Shown: positions 10,336-20,590 of the stretch, in pieces
Position numbering within the stretch: the first letter of the stretch is position 1
Layout of the letters: each line of letters opens with the position of its first letter
Source of the DNA: Afipia sp. P52-10
GTDB lineage: Bacteria; Pseudomonadota; Alphaproteobacteria; Rhizobiales; Xanthobacteraceae
Length of the DNA: 61,048 nt
Assembly: GCF_000516555.1 (NCBI RefSeq)
Contig: NZ_AZSJ01000003.1
Location: 1,562,047-1,623,094 of the forward strand
Direction: 5' to 3'
Notes under the pieces: model-generated
What the model saw: only the letters and a program-made list of their open reading frames with translations
Told to the model about the DNA's origin: nothing
The model's database searches: none
Program-made: the position numbers and the translations under genes

Positions 10336-12006
10336 TTAGGCGGTCAGAGAGGTGATCTGGCCGGTGATGCGGATTGGGCTGTGCTCGACCACCGTGTTGC
10401 GGCCCCGCCGTTTGGCCATGTAGAGGGCGGCATCGGCCGCCTCGATCAGGTCGAGCGGGGTCTGCCCGCTGACCGGTTTGGTCAGGGCAACGCCGACGCT
10501 GACGGTGATGCAGCCGCCCGGAGAGGCGGTGTGGGGCAGGCCGAGGGCCTCGATTCCGGCGCGGACGTACTCGCCGATGCGGTTCAGTTCTTCGGACGCC
10601 ACGCCCGGAAGCAGCATCGCGAATTCCTCACCGCCGTAACGGGCGCTGAAGCCGTTGGTCTCGTTGGCGATCCGCTGCAGCAGGCCACCGACCCGCGTCA
10701 GGCATGCGTCGCCATCGAGATGGCCATAGGTGTCGTTGTACAGCTTGAAGTGATCGATATCGATCATCACCATGGCGAGCTGGCCGTCCTCCTGCTCCGC
10801 CCTGGCCCATTCGTAATTCAGGCGGGTGTCGAAGCCGCGGCGGTTGGCGAGGCCCGACAGGGGATCGACGGAAGCCAGCACCGAAAGCTTGCTGTTGAGG
10901 TTCAACAGCTCCTGCTCCCGTTCGGCAAGCCGCGCCGCAGTGGCGTTGAAGGCTTGCGCCAGCGGAACGAATTCCGGCGGCAGGCCGGTGAGAGGGCTGC
11001 GGGCCGAGAGGTCGCCGGCGCCGAACCGGGTGGCCGTATTGGTTAGAAGATGGATCGGTCGCAGGATCAGCCGTTCGCTGATGAACCAGGCGCCGATCAG
11101 AACCAAAAGGCCGACCAGGCCGAATTGCAGATAGGCCGCACGGATATCGCGATCGACCGAGGCGAGCATGGCGGCCTTGTCGATGCTGACGATCAGCGTG
11201 GCATGGGTATCGGGAACGCGCGCCGAGGCGAACATGCGCTCGTGGCCGGATCGTGCGGTCGCTGCCGATCCGAGCAGCTGATCCTTCGGCGAAGTCATCA
11301 CTTGATCGATCATCGCACGATTGACCGGCAGGTTGCCGATGTCCGGCTTGGCGGCGAGCACCGTTCCGGTGCTATCGATCAGCGAGACGGTCATGCCGGC
11401 ACCGGCCGGCGCCTTGTTGACGAGTTCAGCGAGCCAGTTCAGCGCAACGGATGTCACCACCACGGCCTCGACATCGTTGCTGATCGCCGCGGTCGGGTAG
11501 GCGGCCATCACCGAAGGTTCGCTGTTGGCTTTGCTGATCACGTAGTCGCTGAGGACAAACTGGCGGGTCGTCATCGCTTCGTGGAAGTACGGGCGATCGG
11601 TGATGTCGAGGCCGACCAGGATCGGCAACGTCGAACAGACCACGCGGCCGTCCTTGCCGATCACCGAGATGTTGCCGATGCCGCGCAGATTGACGCGGAA
11701 GCCGCCGCTGAGCAGCGCGCAGGGATGTCCGTCATGCGACGCGTGGATGAAAACCGAGGCGGCCGTCTTCAGAATGCCTTCGACCGTCTGTACCATCTCG
11801 CGCTGCGCCTGCGCGCCACGGTTGGCGACGCGGGCAAGCTCGGTCTCGGCGGCCCTGATCTGGCTTGCGCGGCTGTTTTCCAGCGTACGCACCCGGTCCA
11901 GCATCAGCGGAACAACCAGGATCAGCGCCACGAGAATCAGGCGTGCACGCACGTCGAAGATGGCTTTGAGTTTTGGCAGTTGACGCTGAAGATTGAACTT
12001 AGACAC
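10336..12006 (-). CDS. membrane-anchored diguanylate cyclase (periplasmic sensor - HAMP - GGDEF)
   Basis: The protein probably makes cyclic di-GMP in response to a periplasmic signal. Two transmembrane helices (near residues 18-36 and 280-300) flank an extracytoplasmic Cache-like sensor of about 240 residues. A HAMP-like linker follows, then a C-terminal GGDEF domain with active-site RYGGEEF. The inhibitory RxxD I-site expected five residues before GGEEF is replaced by ETNG, so product feedback at that site looks absent. The GTG start at 12006 is chosen because AAGGGGAC precedes it; an upstream in-frame start at 12051 would add 15 basic residues. Confidence 0.88.
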   Translation of the reverse strand: MSKFNLQRQLPKLKAIFDVRARLILVALILVVPLMLDRVRTLENSRASQIRAAETELARVANRGAQAQREMVQTVEGILKTAASVFIHASHDGHPCALLSGGFRVNLRGIGNISVIGKDGRVVCSTLPILVGLDITDRPYFHEAMTTRQFVLSDYVISKANSEPSVMAAYPTAAISNDVEAVVVTSVALNWLAELVNKAPAGAGMTVSLIDSTGTVLAAKPDIGNLPVNRAMIDQVMTSPKDQLLGSAATARSGHERMFASARVPDTHATLIVSIDKAAMLASVDRDIRAAYLQFGLVGLLVLIGAWFISERLILRPIHLLTNTATRFGAGDLSARSPLTGLPPEFVPLAQAFNATAARLAEREQELLNLNSKLSVLASVDPLSGLANRRGFDTRLNYEWARAEQEDGQLAMVMIDIDHFKLYNDTYGHLDGDACLTRVGGLLQRIANETNGFSARYGGEEFAMLLPGVASEELNRIGEYVRAGIEALGLPHTASPGGCITVSVGVALTKPVSGQTPLDLIEAADAALYMAKRRGRNTVVEHSPIRITGQITSLTA

Positions 12007-12108
12007 TGCAAGTCCCCTTCCCCTGCGCGAACCATAAGGCCGGCGCATCAAGAAGGATTTTGTGCAATAGATAAAATTTGAATCGATCGGAGGCTTTTGT
12101 TCGTCGCG

Positions 12109-12801
12109 ATGTCTGGCTCACCGTTAACCCCCGATTCACCGTCCGGACTTGCTGGCGTCGAGCAGGAGATCCTGCGCGCCTGCAAGGATGCGGCCCGGGA
12201 TCGCAGCGAGGTCCAGCTCGTCGCGGTGTCGAAGACGTTCGAAGCCGAAGCGATCGTGCCGGTGCTGACGGCCGGCCAGCGCGTGTTCGGTGAAAACCGC
12301 GTGCAGGAAGCGAAGGCAAAATGGCCGGTGTTGATGGCTCGCTATCCCGACGTCGAACTGCACCTGATCGGCCCGTTGCAGTCGAACAAGGCCAAGGAGG
12401 CCGTCGCGCTGTTCCACGCCATCCACTCGGTGGACAGGCCGAGCATTTGTGAAGCCTTGGCCAAGGAGATCGACAAGCAGGGGCGCGCGCCGCATCTGTT
12501 TGTGCAGATCAATACCGGCGAGGAACCGCAGAAGGCGGGTATTGCCCCGCAGGACGCCGATGCGTTCCTTGCAGCCTGCACCAAGACCTATGGACTGACG
12601 ATCGCGGGCTTGATGTGCATCCCGCCGGTGGATGAAGCGGCCGCGCCGCATTTCGCGCTGACAGCGAAGATCGCCGCGCGCAACGGACTGAAGCTGCTGT
12701 CGATGGGAATGAGCGCGGACTTCGCCGAGGCGATCCTGATGGGCGCCACGCATGTTCGCGTCGGCTCGGCGATCTTCGGCCAGCGATCCAAGCCGGTCTG
12801 A
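12109..12801 (+). CDS. YggS/PLPBP-family pyridoxal-phosphate homeostasis protein
   Basis: This is a single-domain fold-III PLP-binding protein that buffers PLP rather than catalysing a known reaction. The PLP lysine lies in LVAVSKTF near residue 42. The family block GENRVQEAKAKWP follows, then HLIGPLQSNK, and SMGMSADF..AI..GATHVRVGSAIFG near the C-terminus. The 230-residue length is typical. An in-frame TTG at 12097 would add four residues but sits only three bases from GGAGG; the ATG at 12109 is preferred with modest certainty. It is divergent from the diguanylate cyclase gene. Confidence 0.93.
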   Translation: MSGSPLTPDSPSGLAGVEQEILRACKDAARDRSEVQLVAVSKTFEAEAIVPVLTAGQRVFGENRVQEAKAKWPVLMARYPDVELHLIGPLQSNKAKEAVALFHAIHSVDRPSICEALAKEIDKQGRAPHLFVQINTGEEPQKAGIAPQDADAFLAACTKTYGLTIAGLMCIPPVDEAAAPHFALTAKIAARNGLKLLSMGMSADFAEAILMGATHVRVGSAIFGQRSKPV

Positions 12802-12836
12802 CGGACTGCGTTCCGCCTGGGCTGGCCGGGCTGTGG

Positions 12837-13382
12837 TCAGCCGACGACGATCCGTGTGTCGGGACCGAGCCGGGCGAGCAGCCGCAGCATGGCGGGGCGC
12901 GTCATGGCGATGCAGCCCGCGGTGGGAGCGAAGGCCGGTCTTGCCAGATGCAGGAACACGGCACTTCCTCGCCGTTTCACCCGCGGGCGGCTGTTGTGAT
13001 CGATCTCGACGATGAAATCGTACAGGTGATCGGCGCGCATCAGCCGGTCGGCGGTGCTGCCGGGCGAGAGGCGCACCGGGCGGTTGTAGTGCCGGCTTGA
13101 CGGGTCTTCACACCAACCGTCGTCAGGCCGGATCGCATGCACCGGCAGACGGGTGGCAGGGCGCAGATGCCGGTCCTTCCGCCACCACAGGCGCAGCGGG
13201 CGGAAGATGCCGATCGGCGTCCCGCCATCGCCCTCGAACTTGTTGGCGATCAGCCCGCCGCGACCGAGGGCAACCGGGATCGGCTGCCCATCCAGCAGCA
13301 AAACACCCTTGGTTGGCTCCCCGGCCTTGCGCCGGACCCGGATCAAGAGTGTACCGTGCGTGCGGGAATTAACGTAACTCAT
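12837..13382 (-). CDS. L,D-transpeptidase catalytic domain (YkuD) protein
   Basis: A small YkuD-type protein of about 181 residues. The catalytic region reads as His in VFLHLARP followed by TAGCIAM, which matches the family pattern H-x(n)-[ST]-x-GC with the nucleophilic Cys. An EGDGGTPIGIF segment is also typical. No clear signal peptide is visible, so export is uncertain. The start at the internal ATG 13382 is chosen over a TTG at 13415 that would add eleven atypical residues. Members crosslink peptidoglycan or attach proteins to it; which applies here cannot be told. Confidence 0.82.
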   Translation of the reverse strand: MSYVNSRTHGTLLIRVRRKAGEPTKGVLLLDGQPIPVALGRGGLIANKFEGDGGTPIGIFRPLRLWWRKDRHLRPATRLPVHAIRPDDGWCEDPSSRHYNRPVRLSPGSTADRLMRADHLYDFIVEIDHNSRPRVKRRGSAVFLHLARPAFAPTAGCIAMTRPAMLRLLARLGPDTRIVVG

Positions 13383-13570
13383 TGAAAAACCGCAATTTAT
13401 AGACGAAATCGGCAACTCAAGCTTGCACTCTGCGCTCAGGATGCTTTATTTCGCATAGCTTTTCTCGTCCACAGGCAGGCCGATTCTGCCTGTCTGGCTG
13501 TTATATCGCCGCATTTTTACGGCGGATCGGTGTTTACTCCCTCGAACTGCTCTCAAGGACGCAACTTCCC

Positions 13571-14257
13571 ATGGCCACCGCCCGCAAGATTCTGATCGTG
13601 GATGACGATAACGATCTGCGCGAGACGCTGGTCGAGCAACTCGCCCTGCATGAGGAATTCGAGGCATCGGCCGTCGATACCGGTGCCAAGGGCGCCGCGG
13701 CGGCCAAAACCAACGCGCCGGACTTGATGATCATCGACGTGGGCCTGCCAGATACCGACGGGCGCGAGGTCGTGCGCAGCCTGCGAAAATCCGGCTTCAA
13801 GGCGCCGATCATCATGCTGACGGGGCATGACACCGATTCCGATACGATTCTCGGTCTGGAATCCGGCGCCAACGACTATGTGACCAAGCCGTTTCGGTTT
13901 GCCGTGCTGCTGGCGCGTATCCGTGCGCAGCTCCGCCAGCACGAAGCGAGCGAGGACGCGGTGTTCTCGGTCGGGCCCTACAGCTTCCGTCCCGGTTCGA
14001 AGATGCTGATCGGCGCCAACGCGAAGAAGGTGCGGCTGACGGAAAAGGAGACCGCCATTCTCCGGTTCCTGTACCGCGCCAGCCAAGCGCCGGTGTCGCG
14101 CGAAACACTGTTGCAGGAGGTGTGGGGCTACAACTCCGGCGTAACCACGCACACGCTCGAGACGCACATCTATCGCCTGCGGCAAAAGATTGAGCTCGAT
14201 GCTGCGAGCCCGGCCATCCTGGTCACGGAATCCGGCGGGTACAAACTGGTGCCGTGA
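13571..14257 (+). CDS. OmpR/PhoB-type response regulator (orphan)
   Basis: The 228-residue product has a receiver domain with the acidic pocket VDDDND, the phospho-acceptor Asp in MIIDVGLPDTDG, Thr in MLTGHD, and Lys in YVTKPF. A winged-helix effector domain follows, with LTEKETAILRFLYRA and TTHTLETHIYRLRQK. No histidine kinase gene is adjacent, so the partner is encoded elsewhere. The target genes cannot be read from this sequence. Confidence 0.93.
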   Translation: MATARKILIVDDDNDLRETLVEQLALHEEFEASAVDTGAKGAAAAKTNAPDLMIIDVGLPDTDGREVVRSLRKSGFKAPIIMLTGHDTDSDTILGLESGANDYVTKPFRFAVLLARIRAQLRQHEASEDAVFSVGPYSFRPGSKMLIGANAKKVRLTEKETAILRFLYRASQAPVSRETLLQEVWGYNSGVTTHTLETHIYRLRQKIELDAASPAILVTESGGYKLVP

Positions 14258-14393
14258 TAGGATTCGCAGATCGATTCGCGGGGGCATGATCTGGAACGCT
14301 GGGCCGGATTTCCGGAACAATCATGCTCGCGCCATCGCGGTGCGGTGCACGCCGTCCGCGTCTTGACAGAGCTTGATCCGGTCGCGGTTTCGA

Positions 14394-14849
14394 ATGTCGA
14401 TTGAGGACGACGTCAATCTGCTTGCGAGTGTTCCGACGCTACGGCTGTTGGGCAACGATGCTCTGCGGGTGCTCGCGATCGGCTCGGAAGCGCGGCGCCT
14501 GCGGCGTGACGAGACGTTGTTTCGCTCCGGCGATACCGCCGATGCGGGCTACGTCGTCCAGCACGGCAGCATTCGCGTGTCGACACAGGATACCGGCGGT
14601 TATCGCGATCTGGTGGTCGGTCCAGGCGCGCTGATCGGCGAGCTTGCATTGCTGATGGAAATGCAACGGCCCTCGACCGCGACGGCCGTTACCGAATCCT
14701 CGGTGCTGCGCATTTCCCGCAGCATGTTCCTGCGCGTGCTCGAAGGGCATCCGGACGCGGCGCGGCGCCTGCGCGACGATCTTGCGAAACGCACCAGTCA
14801 GGCGGCCAGCGACCTGATGATCGCCAGCGGCAAGCTCGCTCCGCCATAG
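14394..14849 (+). CDS. cyclic-nucleotide-binding domain protein (CRP-like, no HTH)
   Basis: About 151 residues covering only a cNMP-binding beta-roll. The phosphate-binding-cassette-like segment GALIGELALLMEMQRPSTATAV is clear, and the usual glycine before it is present (ETLFRSGDTADAGYVVQHGSIRV). There is no C-terminal helix-turn-helix, unlike CRP/FNR regulators. It is therefore more likely a small sensor or regulatory subunit than a transcription factor. The ATG at 14394 is preferred over 14373, which adds seven residues. Confidence 0.82.
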   Translation: MSIEDDVNLLASVPTLRLLGNDALRVLAIGSEARRLRRDETLFRSGDTADAGYVVQHGSIRVSTQDTGGYRDLVVGPGALIGELALLMEMQRPSTATAVTESSVLRISRSMFLRVLEGHPDAARRLRDDLAKRTSQAASDLMIASGKLAPP

Positions 14850-14982
14850 CGTCCTCACATCGTCGGCCCGACCAAGATGCGATCGTCAGGAGCACTCCCA
14901 TGCTTCTGCTGATACGTTCGCGCGAGTTGGTTCAAGACATCGCAGCAGTGCTGCGCGGGTGCCAGTCTCCGGCCGAGTTGGC

Positions 14983-15804
14983 TTACGCGACCTCGAACGT
15001 TGCGGTGACAGGCACATGGTCCGACGGCCGTTCCCATCCGCGCGCATCGCGGGTGATGTTGAAATCAACCACATCGCTGCCGAGCGCCGGCGAAACCCAG
15101 ATGTGATCGAGCCGCCGGCCGCGGTTCGACAGCTCCCAGTCGGCCGCGCGGTAGCTCCACCAGGTGTAGATCTTTTCCGACATCGGAATGCGTTGCCGCG
15201 CAATGTCGATCCAGTTGCCACGTTCTTTCACCGCGAGCAGCTTGTCGCATTCGATCGGCGTGTGCGAGACGACGTTGAGCAGCTGCTTGTGCGACCAGAC
15301 GTCGTGCTCGTACGGCGCGACGTTGAGGTCGCCGACCAGAACGTGCCGCTCGCCGCTGCCGTCCGCGTGCAGCGGGTCGCACTGCCGCATCTCGTCGAGA
15401 AAGGCGAGCTTATGTTCGAACTTCGGATTCACGACCGGATCGGGAATGTCACCGCCGGAAGGGACATAGAAGTTGTGCAGCACGATCGGCTTGGCCAGCT
15501 GGGCCTTGTCGCCCAACGATACGGACAGATGCCGGGAATCGATCTTGTTGCAGAAGGTGCGGATATCGGTCGCGTCAAACGGCAGGCGCGAAATCACCGC
15601 GACGCCGTGATATCCCTTCTGGCCGTTGATGGCGACATGCTCGTAGCCGAGCCGCTTGAAACGCTTCAGCGGAAAGGCGTCATCGGGGCACTTGGTTTCC
15701 TGAAGGCAGAGCACATCGGGCCTGACGGCCTTGATGAACTTCGCAACCAGGTCGATGCGCAGGCGGACCGAATTGATGTTCCAGGTCGTGATGGTCAGTC
15801 GCAT
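14983..15804 (-). CDS. xthA: exodeoxyribonuclease III / AP endonuclease
   Basis: An ExoIII-type 3'-5' exonuclease and AP endonuclease for base-excision repair. Family motifs: TTWNINSVR at the N-terminus, LQETKCPDD with the metal-binding Glu, YHGVAVIS, GDLNVAP, and RRLDHIWVSP..SDHVPV at the C-terminus. The ATG at 15804 gives 273 residues beginning MRLTITTWNINS; a GTG five codons upstream is less likely. It is the last gene of the minus-strand series starting with the aminotransferase. Confidence 0.94.
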   Translation of the reverse strand: MRLTITTWNINSVRLRIDLVAKFIKAVRPDVLCLQETKCPDDAFPLKRFKRLGYEHVAINGQKGYHGVAVISRLPFDATDIRTFCNKIDSRHLSVSLGDKAQLAKPIVLHNFYVPSGGDIPDPVVNPKFEHKLAFLDEMRQCDPLHADGSGERHVLVGDLNVAPYEHDVWSHKQLLNVVSHTPIECDKLLAVKERGNWIDIARQRIPMSEKIYTWWSYRAADWELSNRGRRLDHIWVSPALGSDVVDFNITRDARGWERPSDHVPVTATFEVA

Positions 15805-15877
15805 GGGACGGGGGGTCACACGAAGCGGCGATCGGAGGCGCAGCGATTGAAGCCGATCAGTCGCGTCTCAATCGGTC

Positions 15878-16714
15878 TCAGTTGTTGCGACCGTCGTCAT
15901 AGCGCGTGTAGTCGATCCTGAACAGCTCCGGATCCGGCTTCTTCTGGGTGTTCAAGTTGTAGACTGCGATGGTGGTGTCGTAGCCCTGCGGGTCGGTCAC
16001 CGTCCATTGCTTGAGCTGATTGTCCTTGGTGCCGATCATCAGCATCAGGCGGCTGGTGCCGATCAGCGCCTGCCGTTCCTCGATCGTCACGGTGACGAAC
16101 ACGTCGTCGGCGGAGACGTTCACAACATTGGTATCACGCATCAGGTCGATGCGGTCCGACAGCAGATAGCGGAGCGGGGTCTGCGACAGCGGATAGACGT
16201 CCTGCGTTGCAAGCTTGCGATCGCGCACGACCATGGTCTTGCCGTCGGAAACGACGTCGATCGGGCTCGGCGGATCGTAGGCGAACCGCACCTTGCCGGG
16301 CTTCTGCATGTAGAATTCGCCGGTCGATCGATTGCCGTTCGGTGCCACCTGAACGAAATTGCCGACCAGGGTGGAGAGCGACGAGAGATAGGTCGAGACC
16401 TTCGCCACCTGGGCGCGCTGGGCAGCATCGAACACGCCGTCGGCAACCGGCCGTAGGCGAGGGTTGGGCAGGATCGGGTTGGGCGGCGTTGACTGGAAAG
16501 GCGGCGGCGGTGTTCCGGCGAGGGAAGCCCCTCCGGTGATGTCGCTCGGACGAGCGGTATCACGCGCTTTCGGCGCTGGCCGTGGCAACGGGACGGTCTC
16601 TGCCAGCACGTCGGAGGCGAACGACGTTATGACGATCACGGCAGCGATCCGCGCGATCGTGCCGCGAACCCCTCGTCCTGCGCTCCGAAACCGACTTTGG
16701 TTTTGCACTTTCAA
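15878..16714 (-). CDS. lolA: outer-membrane lipoprotein carrier protein LolA-like
   Basis: LolA ferries lipoproteins through the periplasm. The 278-residue product has an N-terminal signal (hydrophobic IARIAAVIVITSFASDVLA). A proline-rich linker of about 50 residues follows, then a LolA beta-barrel half-shell region (YLSSLSTLVGNFVQVAPNGNRSTGEFYMQKPGKVRFAYDPPSP). The proline-rich extension makes it longer than E. coli LolA, as is common in Rhizobiales. It sits immediately downstream of ftsK. Confidence 0.88.
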   Translation of the reverse strand: MKVQNQSRFRSAGRGVRGTIARIAAVIVITSFASDVLAETVPLPRPAPKARDTARPSDITGGASLAGTPPPPFQSTPPNPILPNPRLRPVADGVFDAAQRAQVAKVSTYLSSLSTLVGNFVQVAPNGNRSTGEFYMQKPGKVRFAYDPPSPIDVVSDGKTMVVRDRKLATQDVYPLSQTPLRYLLSDRIDLMRDTNVVNVSADDVFVTVTIEERQALIGTSRLMLMIGTKDNQLKQWTVTDPQGYDTTIAVYNLNTQKKPDPELFRIDYTRYDDGRNN

Positions 16715-16841
16715 CGTGATGCCGTCCTATGTGGCCGCTTGCGACAAGCGCCGGTCTGGTTGGATATCCGCGCTAACGGCGTGCTGTGGCGATTTCACGG
16801 CCTTCGTTTCACCGATCGCTGCGAACGGAGCCGAAAGTCCG

Positions 16842-19343
16842 TCAGAATCCTTCCTCTTCCGCGATCAGAATTTCGCGCTTGCCGGCATGGTTGGCCTGCC
16901 CAACGATGCCTTCTTCCTCCATGCGCTCCATCAGGGAGGCTGCACGGTTATAGCCGATCTGCAGCCGCCGTTGGATATAGCTGGTCGAGGCCTTGCGGTC
17001 GCGTTTGACGATCTGCACGGCCTGCGCGAACAGATCGGCCTCGCCACCGCCGCCCATGCCGGTCGAATCGAACACCGCGCCGTCTTCGGCGGTTTCCTCT
17101 TCCGCAGTGACGGCCTCGAGATACTCCGGCTGCCCTTGCGCCTTGAGATGGCGGACCACCTTCTCGACCTCGTCGTCGGAGACGAACGGGCCATGCACGC
17201 GGCTGATGCGGCCGCCGCCGGCCATGTAAAGCATGTCGCCCTGGCCGAGCAGCTGCTCGGCGCCCATCTCACCGAGAATCGTGCGGCTGTCGATCTTGGA
17301 AGTGACCTGGAAGGAGATGCGGGTCGGGAAGTTCGCCTTGATGGTGCCGGTGATGACGTCGACTGACGGACGTTGCGTGGCGAGAATCACATGCAGGCCG
17401 GCGGCGCGCGCCATCTGCGCCAGCCGCTGCACCGTGCCTTCGATATCCTTACCGGCGACCATCATCAGGTCGGCCATTTCGTCAACGATGATGACGATGA
17501 ACGGCAGCGGCTCGAGTTCGAGCTTCTCTTCCTCGTAGATCGCTTTGCCGGTTTCCTTGTCGAAGCCGGTGTGAACGGTGCGGGTCAGCTCCTCGCCCTT
17601 GGCCTTGGCGTCGGCGAGACGGGCGTTGTAGCCGTCGATGTTGCGCACACCGAGCTTGGCCATCTTCTTGTAACGCTCTTCCATCTCGCGCACGGCCCAC
17701 TTCAGCGCGACGACGGCCTTCTTCGGATCGGTAACGACCGGGGTCAGCAGGTGCGGAATGCCGTCATAGACCGACAGTTCGAGCATCTTCGGATCGACCA
17801 TGATCAGCCGGCACTGATCCGGCCGGAGCCGATACAGCAGGCTCAAGATCATCGTGTTGATGGCGACCGACTTGCCGGAGCCGGTGGTGCCCGCAATCAG
17901 CATGTGCGGCGTGCGTGCGAGATCGATGATCACCGGCTCGCCGCCGATCGTCTTGCCGAGGCACAGCGGCAGCTTAGCGACCGATTCGATGTTTTCCTTC
18001 GCAGCGAGCAGCTCGCGCAAATAGACCTTTTCGCGATGTTCGTTCGGCAGCTCGATGCCGATCGCGTTGCGGCCGGCGACGACGGCGACGCGGGCGGCCA
18101 TCGCGCTCATCGAGCGGGCGATGTCGTCGGCAAGGCCGATGACGCGCGACGATTTGATGCCCGGCGCGGGTTCGAGCTCGTACAGCGTGACGACCGGACC
18201 AGGCCGCGCATTGGTGATTTCGCCGCGGACGCCGAAGTCCTGCAGCACGGCCTCCAGCGCCTTGGCGTTCTGCTGCAGCACGTCGTTGGAGAGCGTCTTG
18301 CGATCGGAGGCCTTCGGGGCGCTGAGCACGTTGATCGGCGGCAGGACGAAGGCGCCCGCCGATTTCTTTGCCGGCGCGCGCAGAGGACGCTTCTTCGGCG
18401 CGCGGGCGACAGGCTCGTCCGCTTCCGCCGCGTCAGCGACGTTCTCCGCCTCGTCTCCATCAACGTCAGCGTCGTCATCGTCGAAGCCCTGCTGCGCCTG
18501 CGGGACCAGCGACGGGCTGCTCGCGCGTCCGTCCAGGCTGGGCTCGCGCCGTTCGAAGCTCGCCGCCTTCGGCTGCGCGTTGCTCGACACGAGCAGCGCA
18601 TACGCGGTTGCACCAAGGCGGCCGATGCGCGCACGGGCCGACAACAGCGCGTGCGAGATCAACCCGAGTGAGATCAGGCCACGCGGCTCGCGCTCTGCGG
18701 ATTCGACCTCCCCGTCATCGACTTCGTCCGCGTCCTCTTCATCATCGTCATAGTCGGCCAGCAGCGACTTCTCGCGCGAGCCGGCGCCACTGGCGAAAAC
18801 GAAAGCGGCGATGGTGGCAACGCCGAAGACCAGCGCCATCGCCATCCGCATGAAGACGTTGTCCGCCCCGAACAGGGAGGAGATGAAGCGGACAATCGCA
18901 TCGCCGGTGACGCCGCCGAGACCGGTCGGCAGCGGCCAGGCACCGCTGCGCGGCCAGCAGCTTGCAAAGCCGGCACACAGCACGGCGGCTAGAATCCAGA
19001 GCGCGATCCGCAAGGCCTCGCGATCGAAGTGGCGATGGGTCAGCATGCGCCAACCCCAGATCGCGACCGGCAGCAGCAGCATGATCGCGCCGAGGCCGAG
19101 GATCTGCATCATCAGGTCGGCGGAGATCGCGCCGGGATAGCCCATCAGGTTGCGAACCGGCTTGGATGTCGCGTGGCTGAGGCTCGGGTCCTGCACCGAC
19201 CAGGTCGCCAAGGCGACCGCCGCCATGCAAACCAGCGCAATCAGACCGAGGCCGGTCAACTCACGCATGCGGCGCGCCAGCATGTCGCGAATCGGTTCCG
19301 GCAATCGGCTCATCAGGGGAAGCGTCCGCTCCATCGCCGCCAT
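16842..19343 (-). CDS. ftsK: DNA translocase FtsK
   Basis: FtsK pumps DNA at the septum and activates XerCD at dif. The 833-residue protein has an N-terminal domain with about four transmembrane segments, an acidic and basic linker of roughly 200 residues ([14 protein letters not shown]), then the RecA-like motor. The motor shows Walker [10 protein letters not shown] and Walker [17 protein letters not shown]-terminal winged-helix gamma domain follows ([25 protein letters not shown]). The open frame extends to 19592, but those codons overlap the aminotransferase gene and are not FtsK-like, so the ATG at 19343 is used. Confidence 0.96.
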   Translation of the reverse strand: MAAMERTLPLMSRLPEPIRDMLARRMRELTGLGLIALVCMAAVALATWSVQDPSLSHATSKPVRNLMGYPGAISADLMMQILGLGAIMLLLPVAIWGWRMLTHRHFDREALRIALWILAAVLCAGFASCWPRSGAWPLPTGLGGVTGDAIVRFISSLFGADNVFMRMAMALVFGVATIAAFVFASGAGSREKSLLADYDDDEEDADEVDDGEVESAEREPRGLISLGLISHALLSARARIGRLGATAYALLVSSNAQPKAASFERREPSLDGRASSPSLVPQAQQGFDDDDADVDGDEAENVADAAEADEPVARAPKKRPLRAPAKKSAGAFVLPPINVLSAPKASDRKTLSNDVLQQNAKALEAVLQDFGVRGEITNARPGPVVTLYELEPAPGIKSSRVIGLADDIARSMSAMAARVAVVAGRNAIGIELPNEHREKVYLRELLAAKENIESVAKLPLCLGKTIGGEPVIIDLARTPHMLIAGTTGSGKSVAINTMILSLLYRLRPDQCRLIMVDPKMLELSVYDGIPHLLTPVVTDPKKAVVALKWAVREMEERYKKMAKLGVRNIDGYNARLADAKAKGEELTRTVHTGFDKETGKAIYEEEKLELEPLPFIVIIVDEMADLMMVAGKDIEGTVQRLAQMARAAGLHVILATQRPSVDVITGTIKANFPTRISFQVTSKIDSRTILGEMGAEQLLGQGDMLYMAGGGRISRVHGPFVSDDEVEKVVRHLKAQGQPEYLEAVTAEEETAEDGAVFDSTGMGGGGEADLFAQAVQIVKRDRKASTSYIQRRLQIGYNRAASLMERMEEEGIVGQANHAGKREILIAEEEGF

Positions 19344-19375
19344 GGCTATCGGGCCTTTTGCTCGACCTGTTTCAT

Positions 19376-20590
19376 CTAACCGAGCACCTTCACCAGCCGG
19401 TGCAGAGCTTCGGCCGTCGTCTCGGAATCCTGCACCAGCGCAAGGCGGATGTAGCCCGCGCCGGGGTTGCTGCCGTCCGCCTGCTGGCGGGCGAGATAGC
19501 TGCCGGGAATCACGCGCACGCCGCCTTCCTTGAACAGGCGAACGGTCGCGGCTTCGTCGCCGCCGAACTGGGAGACGTCGAGCCAGACGCAAAAGCCGCC
19601 CGCCGGCCGCTTGTAGCCGTAGCGATTGCCGAGAATCTGGTCGGCGAGATCGAATTTGATCCGGTAGAGGCGACGGTTCTCTTCCACATGGGCTTCGTCG
19701 CTGTAGGCGGCGACGGCGACCTGCTGCAGCGGCACCGGCACTTGCGGCGCGGCGACGTTGCGCAGTTCATGGAATGCGGCGAGAAAGGCTTTGTCTCCGG
19801 CGACGAAGCCGACCCGCATCCCCGGCAGGTTGGAGCGCTTCGACAGCGACTGGAATGCGACCACGTTCTTGAAGTTGGGGCCGGCGGCTTCGAGCATGCT
19901 GCCCGGCGCTTCCTTGGTGTAGATCTCGGAGTAGCATTCGTCGCTCAGGATGATGAAGCCGTAGCGATCGGCGAGGGCCTTCAGCCGCTCGAAGTAGCTG
20001 CGGGTGGCGACGGTGCCCTGCGGATTGGCGGGGGAGGCGATGTAGAACGCGACCGTGCGCCCCAGCAGGTCGTCGCCGAGCGCATCGAGGTCGGGCAGGA
20101 AGCCGTTGGCGGCCGTCGCGGGCAGGAACACGGTCTCGCAACCGGCGGACCGCGCACCGGCCGCGTAGGTCGGGTAGAATGGGTTCGGCATCAGGATCGC
20201 CGGCTTGCCGCGGCGCGGGCCGACATAGCGCTCGGCGGAAATCGCGGCGAAGAACAGCCCCTCGCGGCTGCCGTTCAGCACCAGCACCTCGCTCTCGGGA
20301 TCGATCGCGCGCGGCAGCTTGAAACGCTTGTTGAGCCAATCCGCCGCCGCCTTGCGGAACGGTTCGATGCCCTTGGCCATCGGATAACGGCCGAAATCGG
20401 CGGTGTGCTTCGCCAGCACCGGCTGTACGAAATCGGGAACCGGATGCTGCGGTTCCCCCAACGAAAGGCTGATCAGCGGTTTGCCCGGCTCGATCCCGCT
20501 GATGAGGTCGGCCAGACGGGCGAACGGCGACCGTTCGCTCTCCTTGGGTCCGGAGGCGGGAGAGACAGGCAGGGGACTGGTCATGGACAT
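19376..20590 (-). CDS. class I/II PLP aminotransferase, probably succinyldiaminopimelate transaminase (DapC-like)
   Basis: A fold-type I aminotransferase of about 404 residues. Visible features are [12 protein letters not shown], the PLP-phenol Asp and Tyr in [12 protein letters not shown], and the Schiff-base Lys in [21 protein letters not shown]. That last block resembles DapC-type enzymes of lysine/peptidoglycan biosynthesis; other substrates remain possible. Two Met codons (20590 and 20584) are plausible starts, and neither has a strong ribosome site. The gene is 32 bases upstream of ftsK. Confidence 0.85.
   Translation of the reverse strand: MSMTSPLPVSPASGPKESERSPFARLADLISGIEPGKPLISLSLGEPQHPVPDFVQPVLAKHTADFGRYPMAKGIEPFRKAAADWLNKRFKLPRAIDPESEVLVLNGSREGLFFAAISAERYVGPRRGKPAILMPNPFYPTYAAGARSAGCETVFLPATAANGFLPDLDALGDDLLGRTVAFYIASPANPQGTVATRSYFERLKALADRYGFIILSDECYSEIYTKEAPGSMLEAAGPNFKNVVAFQSLSKRSNLPGMRVGFVAGDKAFLAAFHELRNVAAPQVPVPLQQVAVAAYSDEAHVEENRRLYRIKFDLADQILGNRYGYKRPAGGFCVWLDVSQFGGDEAATVRLFKEGGVRVIPGSYLARQQADGSNPGAGYIRLALVQDSETTAEALHRLVKVLG

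Noticed and set aside
10336-12081. Long plus-strand frames opposite the diguanylate cyclase and leuS (for example 7793-10201)
   Set aside because: Antisense frames that stay open because of high GC; compositions are His/Arg/Asp-rich and match no family.
16842-19592. 916-codon form of FtsK starting at 19592
   Set aside because: The first 83 codons overlap the aminotransferase gene and are Arg/Pro-rich; the ATG at 19343 gives the family N-terminus.
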